Positions 7,942 to 16,804 of a DNA stretch of 64,000 nt are shown in pieces (positions within the stretch are counted from its first letter, which is position 1; the number at the start of each line of letters is the position of its first letter). The position numbers and the translations under genes were made by a program. The DNA comes from Thermoleophilia bacterium (GTDB lineage: Bacteria; Actinomycetota; Thermoleophilia; Miltoncostaeales; Miltoncostaeaceae), in assembly GCA_009694365.1 (NCBI GenBank), contig SHVE01000004.1, positions 1-64,000 on the forward strand, written 5' to 3'. The notes under the pieces were generated by a model. The model was not told the origin of the DNA. It saw only the letters and a list, made by a program, of their open reading frames with translations, and did not search any database.

Positions 7942-10458
7942 ATGAGTACTCCCACACAGACGACGGACACGCTCACCCCTGCCGAGCGATTGGAGGCTGC
8001 GCTCGCCGACCCGGCGGCGTGGTGGCCCGACGTGGTGCTCCGGGAGCACCAGATCGAGGCCCTCGACGAGCTCGCCGTCCGGCTCCGCGGTGGTGCGTCG
8101 CGCACATGGGTGGACGCCCCCACCGGATCCGGAAAGACCATCACCTTCTGTGCGCTGGCCACGGCTCTCGACGGGTCCGCCGTCATCCTGGTCCCCCGGC
8201 GCAACCTTGCCGACCAGACGGCCGCGGCACTCGCCACCTTCTTTTCCGGCGTACCGTTCCGGGTGGACGGGGTGGGGTCCATCGGCGCGCCCGGCATCAC
8301 GATCTGCACGTATCAGGCCGCGCTTCGCCACCAGGGTGAGGTCGACTGGGAGTCGGTGACCCTGCTGGTGTGCGACGAGGCACACACGACTCTGGGGCAG
8401 CAAACGCGGCGCATGATCGATCGCGCGACCAACGCCACGGTGGTGGGGTTCACCGCCACGCCATCCACCACCACCGGTCATGTGGAACAGGTCTTCGGGC
8501 CGGTAGCCACCACGCTCGATCGCCAGGCCGCGATCGATCGGGGCATCCTCTGTCCGCTCCGCTCGTTACGCGTGGAGCGCGCGGTGGATCTGTCGGATGT
8601 CGCCCGCGTGCGCGGCGACTTCGATCAGGCCAGTCTCGGGCGGGCGATGGACAGGGCCAAATGGCACCGCGCGTGTGCCGACGTCTGGGCCGAGCACTTC
8701 CAACCGCTCGGTCTGGCGGGGGTCGCGTATACGGCCACCGTGGCGCAAGCCCATGCCCTCGCGGACGAGATGCTGGAGCGCGGCGTACGCGCGGCAGCCG
8801 TATCCGGCCAAACCCCGGCCCGGGAACTCACGCGACTGCTCGCCGTCTTCGGGCGGGGGGACATCGACGTGCTGTGCAACGCCGACCTCCTCACCGAGGG
8901 CTGGGACGAGACCCGCGCATCGGTGGTAATGCACCTCGCACCCACCACCAGCGAGCGGGTGTTCGTGCAGCGCCTCGGACGCGTGATGCGCCCGGCCGAG
9001 GGCAAAGAGGCGGTGTCGGTGGAGTTCCTCCCAGCTGGGGACCCCATGGGCGTGCAGACCAGCCACGACCTGTTCGGCATGGGCTGGTACAAGCCGCTCG
9101 GACGGGTGGCCGGACCGCCTGAGGGTGGCGAGGCCGGAAAACTGGCCCGGGCGGCAGCCCTCCTGGCCGAGCAGGACGGCGGGCGCGCGAGCCTCGTCAA
9201 CCCCGGTGCCCCCGCCACGGCGCTGGTCGCCGGGTTTCGGGATGGCGGGTGGCGCGATGCCGATCCCGGTGAGATCCCGACCTCCGTCATGGAGGAGTGG
9301 GTCCAGGCGGCGGCGGCGGACACCGACTGGTCCGAGGTAGCCGACCGGATCACCGCGGGAGTGAGCCCCCTCGGCGCCCACGCCTGGTGGGCACTGTCCG
9401 GCGTCGTGGCGCGCGTGGCCGAGAGTGGCGATGAACAGCCCCTCTGGCGATCCTGGGCCACGGCACTGCTGGTCCAGCCCGATCTACGTCAGGCCCTGCC
9501 CGCCGATGCACCGCGGGCGATCCTCGATCGCCTGCGCATGACGGCCCGCGAACGCATCCGGGCGCTCTGGTTCCACGCCGATCAGGCGAACAAGTGGGAC
9601 AACGTGGCGGCGCTCGAGCAGCAGGGGCGCTCGGCCGAACGCCGTCGCCGCTGGTCGGCGCTCGAGTCCGCATCCGGGTGGGCCCCAGCGTGGGCCTGGG
9701 AGGCGTCACGTGGTCTGGCCGACGCCACCCGCCCCGGTCGTAACCAAGAGATCCACCGCATCGCCAAGTGGGAGTCTGAGCACCTCATCGTGAATGGTGG
9801 CGAGCTCGGCCTGATCGGACTGTGGTTGCGCGCCGTGGGTGCGCCCGCTCCGGACCCCATCGTGCCGCCCGATGGCACCTCGCTTCTCAAGCCCGGCGCG
9901 GCCGCCCGAGTGATCCTCGCCCTCGGCCCCGACGACGTGCCGCTGAAGGGAGAGGACATCCGCGTGGCGAGCCGTGCGGCGGGAACGTGTGGTGGGTGGG
10001 CAGAACTCCGTGGAGCGCTCGACGCCATCGACTGGACCTCGGTGGACGGCCGACGGGCGCTCCGTGCCGCGGTGGGCACGCGACAGGCACGGGCTCTGCA
10101 GAGCCCACGGGCGTGGAACCAACTGCGCCCGAAGGCCCCACGCCTGCCCATGGTCGACGAGATGGGAATCGGCGCGTCGGCGTCTGAGCAGGGTGGATCC
10201 ACCCGTCGTAAACGCCGGCGCCGACGGAAGATGGGCACGTCCGAGGTCGCTACCGCGGCGCCGTCGGATTCGAATGGGGCGACCGGCGCGATCGGTTCTG
10301 CGAACGTCCCGACCGTGCCGGGGGACGATCCCCCCGGCACGGTCGGGACGACGGCAGACGAAACCGCTCCCAAGGGTCGCCGCCGCAGACGCCGTCGGCG
10401 TCCTGCGAGCGCGACGGCCGCCGAGGGCCACCCCCCGACGGCCTCGCACGACGAATGA
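7942..10458 (+). CDS. superfamily 2 DEAH-type helicase, RadD-like
   Basis: 838 residues. Motifs of an SF2 ATPase are in order: REHQIEALDEL (Q-like), TGSGKT at 61-66, CDEAHTT with DEAH at 145-148, GFTATPSTT, and QRLGRVMRP near 350. The layout resembles RadD/XPB-like repair helicases. After about residue 400 comes a long Trp-rich region of unknown fold, then an Arg/Lys-rich tail with two clusters (RRKRRRRRKM and KGRRRRRRRRP), likely for nucleic-acid binding. The ATG at 7942 was preferred over one 8 codons upstream because GAGAGG precedes it. The linker between the basic clusters is encoded by a 20-bp perfect palindrome. No defence-system partner is nearby, so repair is the safer guess. Confidence 0.85.
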   Translation: MSTPTQTTDTLTPAERLEAALADPAAWWPDVVLREHQIEALDELAVRLRGGASRTWVDAPTGSGKTITFCALATALDGSAVILVPRRNLADQTAAALATFFSGVPFRVDGVGSIGAPGITICTYQAALRHQGEVDWESVTLLVCDEAHTTLGQQTRRMIDRATNATVVGFTATPSTTTGHVEQVFGPVATTLDRQAAIDRGILCPLRSLRVERAVDLSDVARVRGDFDQASLGRAMDRAKWHRACADVWAEHFQPLGLAGVAYTATVAQAHALADEMLERGVRAAAVSGQTPARELTRLLAVFGRGDIDVLCNADLLTEGWDETRASVVMHLAPTTSERVFVQRLGRVMRPAEGKEAVSVEFLPAGDPMGVQTSHDLFGMGWYKPLGRVAGPPEGGEAGKLARAAALLAEQDGGRASLVNPGAPATALVAGFRDGGWRDADPGEIPTSVMEEWVQAAAADTDWSEVADRITAGVSPLGAHAWWALSGVVARVAESGDEQPLWRSWATALLVQPDLRQALPADAPRAILDRLRMTARERIRALWFHADQANKWDNVAALEQQGRSAERRRRWSALESASGWAPAWAWEASRGLADATRPGRNQEIHRIAKWESEHLIVNGGELGLIGLWLRAVGAPAPDPIVPPDGTSLLKPGAAARVILALGPDDVPLKGEDIRVASRAAGTCGGWAELRGALDAIDWTSVDGRRALRAAVGTRQARALQSPRAWNQLRPKAPRLPMVDEMGIGASASEQGGSTRRKRRRRRKMGTSEVATAAPSDSNGATGAIGSANVPTVPGDDPPGTVGTTADETAPKGRRRRRRRRPASATAAEGHPPTASHDE
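10305..10350. repeat. 20-bp perfect inverted repeat inside the helicase gene
   Basis: Left arm CGTCCCGACCGTGCCGGGGG (10305-10324), loop ACGATC, right arm an exact reverse complement (10331-10350). It is fully within the reading frame, coding VPTVPGDDPPGTVGT between the two basic clusters. A stem this long and GC-rich would fold strongly in DNA or mRNA. Confidence 0.95.
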
Positions 10459-10682
10459 GCAGCGCCGACTCGGTGGCGGACCGCCGGTGGGACCACGTCC
10501 GCGAGATCGCGGCAGCGATCGATCGCCTTGAGGCCTGTGATCGCCGTGACGGCCTCGACGACGATGGCCGCCTCGCGCTGGCCCGTCTGAGGATCGAGGC
10601 CGAGCGCGCGAGCGCGCGAGCGATGCTGGCCGACGACGTGGCCGATTCTATCGAGTCGGCCCGTCGCGTCGATGGGGAATGA
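10455..10682 (+). CDS. small acidic/basic helical protein, unknown
   Basis: 75 residues starting at an ATG that overlaps the helicase stop (ATGA), implying translational coupling. The sequence is almost wholly charged helix (VREIAAAIDRLEACDRRDG; LARLRIEAERASARAML), perhaps a small coiled coil. No family is recognised; a helicase accessory is a guess from position. A possible terminator follows. Confidence 0.6.
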   Translation: MSSADSVADRRWDHVREIAAAIDRLEACDRRDGLDDDGRLALARLRIEAERASARAMLADDVADSIESARRVDGE

Positions 10683-10723
10683 CCCCGACCAGTCGGTCAG
10701 CCTGATTCGCAAGCCACCACGGC

Positions 10724-10744
10724 CCCGACCGGGCAGATCGGGGG
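10724..10744 (+). terminator. possible terminator after the helicase operon
   Basis: CCCCGA at 10724-10729 pairs with TCGGGG at 10739-10744 across 9 nt, about 40 nt after the stop at 10682. No T-run. The rest of the 300-bp gap to the reductase gene holds only the A/T-richer promoter patch. Confidence 0.3.
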
Positions 10745-10878
10745 CGTACCCACACTGGGTGACAGATGTGTGTGGCCGTACCGCGAACGGGGTTCGCTGA
10801 GTAGGGAGACATCGTCCGGGATCGTCATCGCGTACTGCCCATAGGCATCCCGTCTCATTCACGGTAAGTCCATTGGGA

Positions 10879-10920
10879 TTGAAAGCCTCGAAACATTGAG
10901 TGTTTTATGTGAATTACACT
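10879..10920 (+). promoter_or_regulatory. promoter/operator region of the nitrite/sulfite reductase
   Basis: An A/T-rich island, rare here. TTGAAA (10879-10884) and TTTTAT (10903-10908) are 18 nt apart; an alternative -10 is TACACT (10915-10920). Overlapping them, AAACA-TTGAG-TGTTT (10891-10905) is a perfect 5-bp inverted repeat that could bind a repressor. The leader is long enough for the SD GAGGAGA before GTG 10983. Confidence 0.45.
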
Positions 10921-10982
10921 AGGGTCCCCGCCGCGCGCTTCCGACGAACGCGCCACGACCCTATGACCTGAGGAGACACCGG

Positions 10983-13241
10983 GTGAGCACGACTGGCTGG
11001 CGCGAGCGCCTTGAGGGAACGATGCCGTCCGACCTCGCGGAGGAGATCGAGGTCTTCGAGAACCAGATGGAACTCCGCAAGGACGGCCGTGTGGACGAGC
11101 GCGTCTTCGCGGAGACGCGCCTGCGGCGCGGTGTCTACGGGCAGCGCTACGACAACGGAATGCGCCACGACGGCGTGGAGCAGCGCCGTTTGCAGTTCCC
11201 ATCCGGTGACCTCACCAAGGGACCGGAGACGCTGTGGGACGCGCCCGGAATGCTGCGCATCAAGGTGCCGTGGGGCGGGCTCACCCCGCAGCAGATCGAC
11301 GTTCTCGCCGAGCTTGCCGAGGAGTACTCGGATCACATCCTGCACGTGACCACGCGTCAGGACATCCAACTGCACTACGTCCACATCGAGGACATGCCCA
11401 CCGTCATGCGACGCCTCGCGGCCGTGGGGATGACCACGCGCGAGGCCTGCGGCAACGGTGTGCGAAACCTCACCGCCTGCCCGCTCTCCGGTGTGTGCCG
11501 CACGGAATCGTTCGATGTGACCCCGCACTCGGAGGCCCTGTTCCGCTTCCTGCTTGGACACCCCGACTGCCAGGACTTCGGCCGCAAGTTCAAAATCGCC
11601 TTCTCGGGCTGCGCCGATGAGGCCTGTGGCCTTGTGATGATGCACGACCTCGGGGCCATCGCGCGCACCGACACCGTGGACGGCCAGCCGGTCGATTCGT
11701 TCGACGTCTACGTAGGGGGCGGCCTCGGTACGACCCCGCAGCAGGCCAAACTCTTGGCCGAACGCGTGGCACTGGGCGAGCTGCTGCCGACCGTGCAGGC
11801 CGTGTCGCGTGTGTTCGCGCGCCTCGGCGAGAAGCAGAACCGCAACCGCGCCCGCATCAAGTTCCTCGTTCGCTCGCTGGGTATCGAGGAGTTCCAGCGC
11901 CTCGTGGCGGTCGAGCGGGAGATCCTGCCATTCGACGCGCGCTGGACCGCGCACCTCGGGGACGGTCTTCCTCCCGAAGAGCCCGCTCACCCGCTCGATT
12001 CGGGCGTGGAGGACGACGCAGGGGGGTCGCCATTCGCCGCCTGGCGTGACACCAACGTCTACCTGCAGCGCCAGACCGGATATGCCGTGGTCAGCATCCC
12101 GCTTCCCCTCGGTGACATCGCGTCGGTTCAGGCGCGCCTTCTCGCCGACGTCGCCCGGCGCTTTGTGGGCGACACCGTGCGCACCACCGTGGAGCAGAAC
12201 ATCGTGTTCCGCTGGGTGCGCCTCGAGGACCTGCGCGACATTCATGCGGCTCTCGCCGAGATCGGTATGGCCGACCCGGTGGCCGAGACCATCGTCGATG
12301 TGACGTCGTGCCCGGGAACCGACACCTGCAAGCTCGGTATCTCGGCGTCACGCGGCCTCGCCGGTGAGTTGCGGGAGCGTCTGGCCGCGCGATCGACCGA
12401 ACTGGACGAAGCCGTCAAGGGCCTGCGTATCAAGGTGAGCGGCTGCTTCAACTCGTGCGGTCAGCACCACGTGGCCGACATCGGCTTCTTCGGCAACAGC
12501 CGCAAGGCCGCCGGCAAGGCCGTGGCCCACTTTCAGGTGGTGCTTGGGGGCCAGTGGCAGAACAACGGTGGCTCGTACGGCCTCGCCGTGGGTGCCATCC
12601 CCAGCAAACGCATCCCCGAGGTGGTGGACCGCATCACGGCCCGCTTCGTGGATGACCGTGTGCCGGGCGAATCGTTCCTCGATTGGACCAGCCGCACCGG
12701 TCGCGCCGGCCTCGCGGAGATCATCGCCGACCTCAAGCAGATCCCCTCCTACGAGGAGGAGCCAGGGCTCTTCAGCGACTGGGGCAACCCGCGCGAGTTC
12801 AGCGTGGGCGACATCGGCATCGGCGAGTGCGCAGGCGAGGTCATCTCGTCCACCGACCTCGAGTTGTCGTTCGCGGAGAGCATCGCCTTCGAGGCGCAGG
12901 TGGCCCTGGAGGATGGCGACGTGGCACGCGCGGACGAGCGTGCGTACCGGTCCATGGTGACCGCCGCGCGCGCGATCGTGCGCACCGAACTGCCGGACGT
13001 CCGCGAGGACGACGACGTAATCGTGCGGGAGTTCGACACACGCTTTGTCGCGACCGACCGCTTCCGCGACCGCTTCGCGCACGCCAAGTTCGCCCGCCCG
13101 CTCCTGGACCGGCACATGAGCGGCGAGGTCGCGCGCGACAAGGAGGCCGCCCGCGTGCTCGTGGAGGAGGCCCAGTTGTTCATCGATGCCGCCCACGCGT
13201 TCCAGATCCGTGAGGCCGGCGCAACCTCCGCAACCCAGTAG
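10983..13241 (+). CDS. ferredoxin-type nitrite/sulfite reductase (siroheme, 4Fe-4S) with C-terminal extension
   Basis: 752 residues. Two ferrite-like half-domains and two nitrite/sulfite reductase domains. The cluster ligands are C443, C449, C488 and C492 (SCPGTDTCKLG and GCFNSCGQHH), the C-x5-C...C-x3-C pattern that holds the 4Fe-4S cluster bridged to siroheme. It carries out six-electron reduction of sulfite or nitrite in the cytoplasm; which one cannot be told from motifs alone. About 140 extra residues follow the catalytic part (GLFSDWGNPREF onward), helical and partly resembling HEPN-type extensions. GTG start with SD GAGGAGA. The unknown gene at 13268 follows 26 nt later and a strong terminator closes the pair. 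Confidence 0.9.
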   Translation: MSTTGWRERLEGTMPSDLAEEIEVFENQMELRKDGRVDERVFAETRLRRGVYGQRYDNGMRHDGVEQRRLQFPSGDLTKGPETLWDAPGMLRIKVPWGGLTPQQIDVLAELAEEYSDHILHVTTRQDIQLHYVHIEDMPTVMRRLAAVGMTTREACGNGVRNLTACPLSGVCRTESFDVTPHSEALFRFLLGHPDCQDFGRKFKIAFSGCADEACGLVMMHDLGAIARTDTVDGQPVDSFDVYVGGGLGTTPQQAKLLAERVALGELLPTVQAVSRVFARLGEKQNRNRARIKFLVRSLGIEEFQRLVAVEREILPFDARWTAHLGDGLPPEEPAHPLDSGVEDDAGGSPFAAWRDTNVYLQRQTGYAVVSIPLPLGDIASVQARLLADVARRFVGDTVRTTVEQNIVFRWVRLEDLRDIHAALAEIGMADPVAETIVDVTSCPGTDTCKLGISASRGLAGELRERLAARSTELDEAVKGLRIKVSGCFNSCGQHHVADIGFFGNSRKAAGKAVAHFQVVLGGQWQNNGGSYGLAVGAIPSKRIPEVVDRITARFVDDRVPGESFLDWTSRTGRAGLAEIIADLKQIPSYEEEPGLFSDWGNPREFSVGDIGIGECAGEVISSTDLELSFAESIAFEAQVALEDGDVARADERAYRSMVTAARAIVRTELPDVREDDDVIVREFDTRFVATDRFRDRFAHAKFARPLLDRHMSGEVARDKEAARVLVEEAQLFIDAAHAFQIREAGATSATQ

Positions 13242-13267
13242 CCGTCGAGAAACGAGGGGGACACCAT

Positions 13268-13873
13268 ATGGAACCACATCGCATAAGCGTGAAGCTCTAC
13301 CTCAACGACGAGGGGGCGCTGGACCCCGAGGAGGTCGTACCCGCTTTCCACCGGATCGTCCGGGATGAGGCGGTTGCCGGAATCGCCGTTGACGTGGCGC
13401 GATACGCGCACGTCGTGAACGGACCCGGCGTCATGATCATCGGACACCAGCAGGATCACGCGGTTGACCTCTCCGAGGGCCGTCCCGGCATTTCCGCCAC
13501 GCGCAAGCGCGACCCCGAGGGAACCCTCGCCGATCGCATCGTCGCATTGGTCGGCGACGCGGCACGACTGTCGGTGGAACTGCAGACCGACCCGGCGCTG
13601 GGGTCACGGGCCGACCTTCGCACCGACGAGATCTTGGTGACGATCCTCGACCGCTACGAGGCCCCCAACAACGACGAGACCCGAGTACGCGTGGAGCCCG
13701 CGCTGCGTGAGGTGATCACGACTCTGTCCGTGGAGGGCGGGGCCGCGACGGCCACCGTCACCCGCGAGGGGACAGCCCGCGATTGCTTCGCCGTGCGGAT
13801 CACGCTGGAGCAGCCCCAGACGCTGGCCGCCTGGTCGCAGCACGCGACACCGATCGTCGCACTCGCGCGCTAA
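13268..13873 (+). CDS. conserved-looking hypothetical protein paired with the reductase
   Basis: 201 residues, soluble, no signal peptide or membrane helix. SD GAGGGGGAC precedes ATG 13268. It opens with RISVKLYLNDEGALDPEEVVPAFHRIV and contains YAHVVNGPGVMIIGHQQDHAVD, which looks like an alpha/beta domain, then a second part from about residue 120. No cysteine cluster typical of ferredoxins, so it is not obviously the electron donor. It shares a transcript with the sulfite/nitrite reductase, bounded by one terminator, so a role in that activity is likely, but the family is not recognised. Confidence 0.75.
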   Translation: MEPHRISVKLYLNDEGALDPEEVVPAFHRIVRDEAVAGIAVDVARYAHVVNGPGVMIIGHQQDHAVDLSEGRPGISATRKRDPEGTLADRIVALVGDAARLSVELQTDPALGSRADLRTDEILVTILDRYEAPNNDETRVRVEPALREVITTLSVEGGAATATVTREGTARDCFAVRITLEQPQTLAAWSQHATPIVALAR

Positions 13874-13877
13874 TCCG

Positions 13878-13918
13878 ACCCTCCCCCGTGACCGATTCCG
13901 TCGGGCACGGGGGAGGGT
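13878..13918 (+). terminator. strong terminator of the reductase operon
   Basis: ACCCTCCCCCGTG (13878-13890) pairs perfectly over 13 bp with CACGGGGGAGGGT (13906-13918), loop 15 nt, starting 4 nt after the stop codon. No U-tract. Confidence 0.8.
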
Positions 13919-13939
13919 GATGCTTCACACTCCCGCCCC

Positions 13940-14872
13940 GTGAACATCCCCTACTGGGCATGGGCCGCGCTCGTGGTCGGCACCGTGCTGATCATCGCGC
14001 TTGACCTCCTCGTCGTCTCGCGCGACGACAAGGAGATGTCGCTGCGGTCGGCCCTCACTTGGAGTGGAATCTGGCTCGCCGTCGGGGTGGCCTTCACGTT
14101 CGTGATCTGGGCCGCGTTTGGCGGCCGCTATGCGGGCGAGTACATCTCGGGCTTCCTGCTCGAGTACTCGCTGTCCATGGACAACCTGTTCGTGTTCATC
14201 GTTCTGTTCGGGTTCTTCGCGGTGCCCCAGCGATCGCGGCTCCGTGTACTGACCATCGGCATCCTTATGGCGCTTGGGCTGCGCCTCATTGCCATCCTCG
14301 TGGGCGGCGTGCTCATCGCGAAGGCGGAGTGGGTGCTCTACATCTTCGGGGCGTTCCTCATCTACACCGCGTGGCGGCTCATCCGTCACGACGAGGAGTC
14401 GGCGGGCCCCGAGGCGTCACGGATACTGCGCCTTCTGCAGCGCCGCCTCCCGCTCACCGGCACCTACGAGGGCCAGCGGTTCCGCGTCAAGCGGAATGGC
14501 GCATGGTTCTACACCACGCTTCTTCTGGTGCTGATCATGCTCGCGGGCACCGACCTCGTATTCGCCCTGGACTCGATCCCTGCCGCCTTCGGAGTGACCC
14601 GGGAGCCCTTCATCGTGTTCGCGGTCAACGCGTTCGCACTCATGGGGCTGCGTTCCCTCTACTTCGTGCTCGAAAGGCTCGTGGACCGCTTCGCCTACCT
14701 CTCGGTCGGGTTGGCCATCGTCCTCGCATTCGTGGGCGTGAAGATGCTGCTCACCGACATGTGGCACCCGCCGATGTGGCTGTCACTCGGAGTGATTGCG
14801 CTGGTCCTGGGCGGCAGCATCCTCATCAGTTGGTGGAGGACACGGCCCCCCGCGCCCCCGGCCACTCCCTGA
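13940..14872 (+). CDS. TerC-family integral membrane protein
   Basis: 310 residues with about nine hydrophobic helices. The signatures LLEYSLSMDNLFVF (near residue 70) and AGTDLVFALDSIPAAFGVT (near residue 200) carry the conserved acidic residues of TerC/Alx proteins, linked to metal export (Mn2+) and tellurium resistance. Length is standard for the family. GTG start at 13940, soon after the previous terminator, no clear SD. The C-terminus is Pro-rich (RPPAPPATP), and a 22-bp copy of the DNA around its stop lies 72 nt downstream. Confidence 0.9.
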   Translation: MNIPYWAWAALVVGTVLIIALDLLVVSRDDKEMSLRSALTWSGIWLAVGVAFTFVIWAAFGGRYAGEYISGFLLEYSLSMDNLFVFIVLFGFFAVPQRSRLRVLTIGILMALGLRLIAILVGGVLIAKAEWVLYIFGAFLIYTAWRLIRHDEESAGPEASRILRLLQRRLPLTGTYEGQRFRVKRNGAWFYTTLLLVLIMLAGTDLVFALDSIPAAFGVTREPFIVFAVNAFALMGLRSLYFVLERLVDRFAYLSVGLAIVLAFVGVKMLLTDMWHPPMWLSLGVIALVLGGSILISWWRTRPPAPPATP

Positions 14873-14949
14873 CACCCCTACTGTGCATCATCGGGGCGGT
14901 CACGATGACGAGCATCGCCGCGCTGGCCCCCGGCCACTGCCTGACACCC
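14856..14949. repeat. 22-bp direct repeat, 72-nt period, covering the terC stop
   Basis: 14856-14877 and 14928-14949 match at 21 of 22 positions (CCCCGGCCACT, C or G, CCTGACACCC). In the terC frame both copies read PPAT(P/A) then TGA, so the second looks like a relic of a duplicated gene end. Confidence 0.75.
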
Positions 14950-14994
14950 GTCCCGCGCGGACTCGGATCACACGAGCCGGCGGTGGACCCGGGA

Positions 14995-15000
14995 TACCAT
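14995..15000 (+). promoter_or_regulatory. putative -10 box, leaderless ccdA promoter
   Basis: TACCAT, 9 nt before GTG 15010; no Shine-Dalgarno site. Confidence 0.4.
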
Positions 15001-15009
15001 GGCAACTAG

Positions 15010-15726
15010 GTGAACAGCCTCTCCCTAGTCTCGCTCGCGATCGCCTTCGCGGCGGGGTTCGTGTCGTTCGCATCGCCCTGCGTGCTCGCACTGGTGCCCG
15101 GCTACCTGTCGTTCATCTCCGGCGTTCCCACCGACGAGGTGGAATCGCGGTGGCGGGGCGTCATCCGCCCCACCGCCGCCTTCGTGCTGGGGTTCGCCGT
15201 CATGTTCGCCCTCTTCGGGGCGAGCGCGGGGCTGATCGGACGCTCGCTCGCACGCGATCGCGACATCCTGAACATCGTGTCCGGGTCCGTGCTCATCGTT
15301 ATGGGCCTGGCCATGCTGCTGCTCCCGCGCCTACGCATGTTCCAGTCCACCCGCCGCGTCCATCTCAACCGGCGTCCCGAGACCCTCGTGGGAGCCGGGT
15401 TCGTGGGGGCCGCGTTCGCCGCCGGGTGGACGCCGTGCATCGGACCCATCCTCGGCAGCATCCTCACCTACGCCGCACCCACCGGATCGCCCGCGGCGGG
15501 CGCCCTCTTGCTCTTCGTCTACTCGCTGGGTCTGGGGATCCCGTTCTTACTCGCCGGTATCTTTATGACCCAGACGCTCGCGGCCAGCCGATGGATCCGC
15601 GACCGGTGGACCGTGGTCAACGCGGTGGGGGCGTCACTCATGATCGCCCTCGGCATCCTTATTCTCACCGGTAACCTCGAGCGCATCACCCAGAGCCTGT
15701 CGGGCATCGGGTTCAGCGGCCTCTAG
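15010..15726 (+). CDS. ccdA: CcdA/DsbD-type thiol-disulfide transmembrane electron carrier
   Basis: 238 residues, six hydrophobic helices. The paired cysteines of the family are in FASPCVLALVPGYLSF (near residue 23) and GWTPCIGPILG (near residue 140), each next to proline, as in CcdA. It passes electrons from cytoplasmic thioredoxin to extracytoplasmic thiol proteins, for cytochrome c maturation or other substrates. No cytochrome c maturation genes (resA, resB, ccsA) lie beside it. The cytoplasmic donor could be the thioredoxin at 39941. wecB follows after 7 nt, so the two are probably co-transcribed. Confidence 0.9.
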   Translation: MNSLSLVSLAIAFAAGFVSFASPCVLALVPGYLSFISGVPTDEVESRWRGVIRPTAAFVLGFAVMFALFGASAGLIGRSLARDRDILNIVSGSVLIVMGLAMLLLPRLRMFQSTRRVHLNRRPETLVGAGFVGAAFAAGWTPCIGPILGSILTYAAPTGSPAAGALLLFVYSLGLGIPFLLAGIFMTQTLAASRWIRDRWTVVNAVGASLMIALGILILTGNLERITQSLSGIGFSGL

Positions 15727-15733
15727 GAGCCAC

Positions 15734-16804
15734 GTGAAGATCGTCTCGCTGGTCGGCAACCGACCCCAATTCGTAAAGGCCGCGCCCCTCTGCACGGCGC
15801 TGCGCGCCCGGGGGGAGGAGATCCTCGTGCACTCCGGGCAGCACTACGACCCCGCACTGGCCGATCTCTTCTTCGACGAGCTGGGAATCCCCGCGCCCGA
15901 CCACGCACTCGAGGTGGGTCCGGGTACCCCCATGCACCAGATCGCCGTAATCATGGAACGGTTCGCACCCGTGCTCGCCACAGAGCGGCCCGATGCCGTG
16001 GTGGTGTACGGCGACACCACCACCACTCTGGCCGGCGCACTGGTCGCGGCCATGATGGGTATCCCCGTGGCCCACGTGGAGGCGGGGCTGCGCTCGTTCG
16101 ACCGCACGATGCCGGAGGAGCGGAACCGTGTGGTCACCGATCACCTCTCTGACCTCCTGCTCTGCCCCACCCACCACGCCGTGGCGAATCTGGCCGCCGA
16201 GGGCATCACCACGGGCGTCCACCTGGTGGGAGATGTGATGTACGACGCCTGCCGTACCTTCGCCCCGCTGGCCGAGCGCCACGCCGGTCCGGCGGCCCAC
16301 GGCCTCACGGCAGGCAACTACCTGCTCATCACCATCCACCGTGCCGCGGCCACGGACACCCCGGAGGCCCTCACCGCGATGGAAGCGGTGCTGTCGTCAC
16401 TCGGGCAGCCGGCCATCTTCCCGATGCACCCGCGCACCCGGGCTGCACTCCAGGCCGACGGCCACCTCGAGCGGCTGATGGGCGTCCCCGGTCTCACACT
16501 CACCCCGCCCGTCGGGTACCTCGAGTTCACCGCGTTGCTCATGCACGCCAAGGCTGTGGTCACCGACTCCGGGGGTGTGCAGAAGGAGGCCTACTTCCAC
16601 GGCGTCCCCTGCATCACCCTGCGTAACACCACCGAGTGGGTGGAGACCGTGAGCGGCGGCTTCAACCGCCTCACCGGCATGGACCCCGTGGCTGTGGCCG
16701 CCGCCCTCGGCGACCTCTCCCTGCCCACGGAGCGCCCGGCGTACTACGGGGATGGCTACGCGGCCGAGGCCATCGCCCGTGCCCTAGTGGAGGCGTTGGG
16801 CTAG
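15734..16804 (+). CDS. wecB: non-hydrolysing UDP-GlcNAc 2-epimerase (WecB/WbpI family)
   Basis: 356 residues, normal length. Hallmarks: GNRPQFVKAAPL at the N-terminus, HVEAGLRSFDRTMPEERNR near residue 115, DSGGVQKEAYFHG near 278 and LRNTTEWVET. It interconverts UDP-GlcNAc and UDP-ManNAc, or in the WbpI branch the 2,3-diacetamido uronate forms. The dehydrogenase, oxidoreductase and acetyltransferase genes 0.7-3.7 kb downstream make a UDP-ManNAcA or UDP-ManNAc3NAcA product plausible. GTG start 7 nt after ccdA. The stop overlaps the convergent membrane-protein gene within CTAG. Confidence 0.92.
   Translation: MKIVSLVGNRPQFVKAAPLCTALRARGEEILVHSGQHYDPALADLFFDELGIPAPDHALEVGPGTPMHQIAVIMERFAPVLATERPDAVVVYGDTTTTLAGALVAAMMGIPVAHVEAGLRSFDRTMPEERNRVVTDHLSDLLLCPTHHAVANLAAEGITTGVHLVGDVMYDACRTFAPLAERHAGPAAHGLTAGNYLLITIHRAAATDTPEALTAMEAVLSSLGQPAIFPMHPRTRAALQADGHLERLMGVPGLTLTPPVGYLEFTALLMHAKAVVTDSGGVQKEAYFHGVPCITLRNTTEWVETVSGGFNRLTGMDPVAVAAALGDLSLPTERPAYYGDGYAAEAIARALVEALG

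Noticed and set aside
7942-10458. Helicase as part of a defence island
   Set aside because: Neighbours are a LytR_C protein, a small helical protein and a sulfite reductase; no nuclease, methylase or other defence partner is present.
10914-12245. A 443-codon open frame antisense to the nitrite/sulfite reductase
   Set aside because: High third-position GC of the reductase leaves the complementary frame open; the product matches no family and the reductase has all catalytic cysteines.
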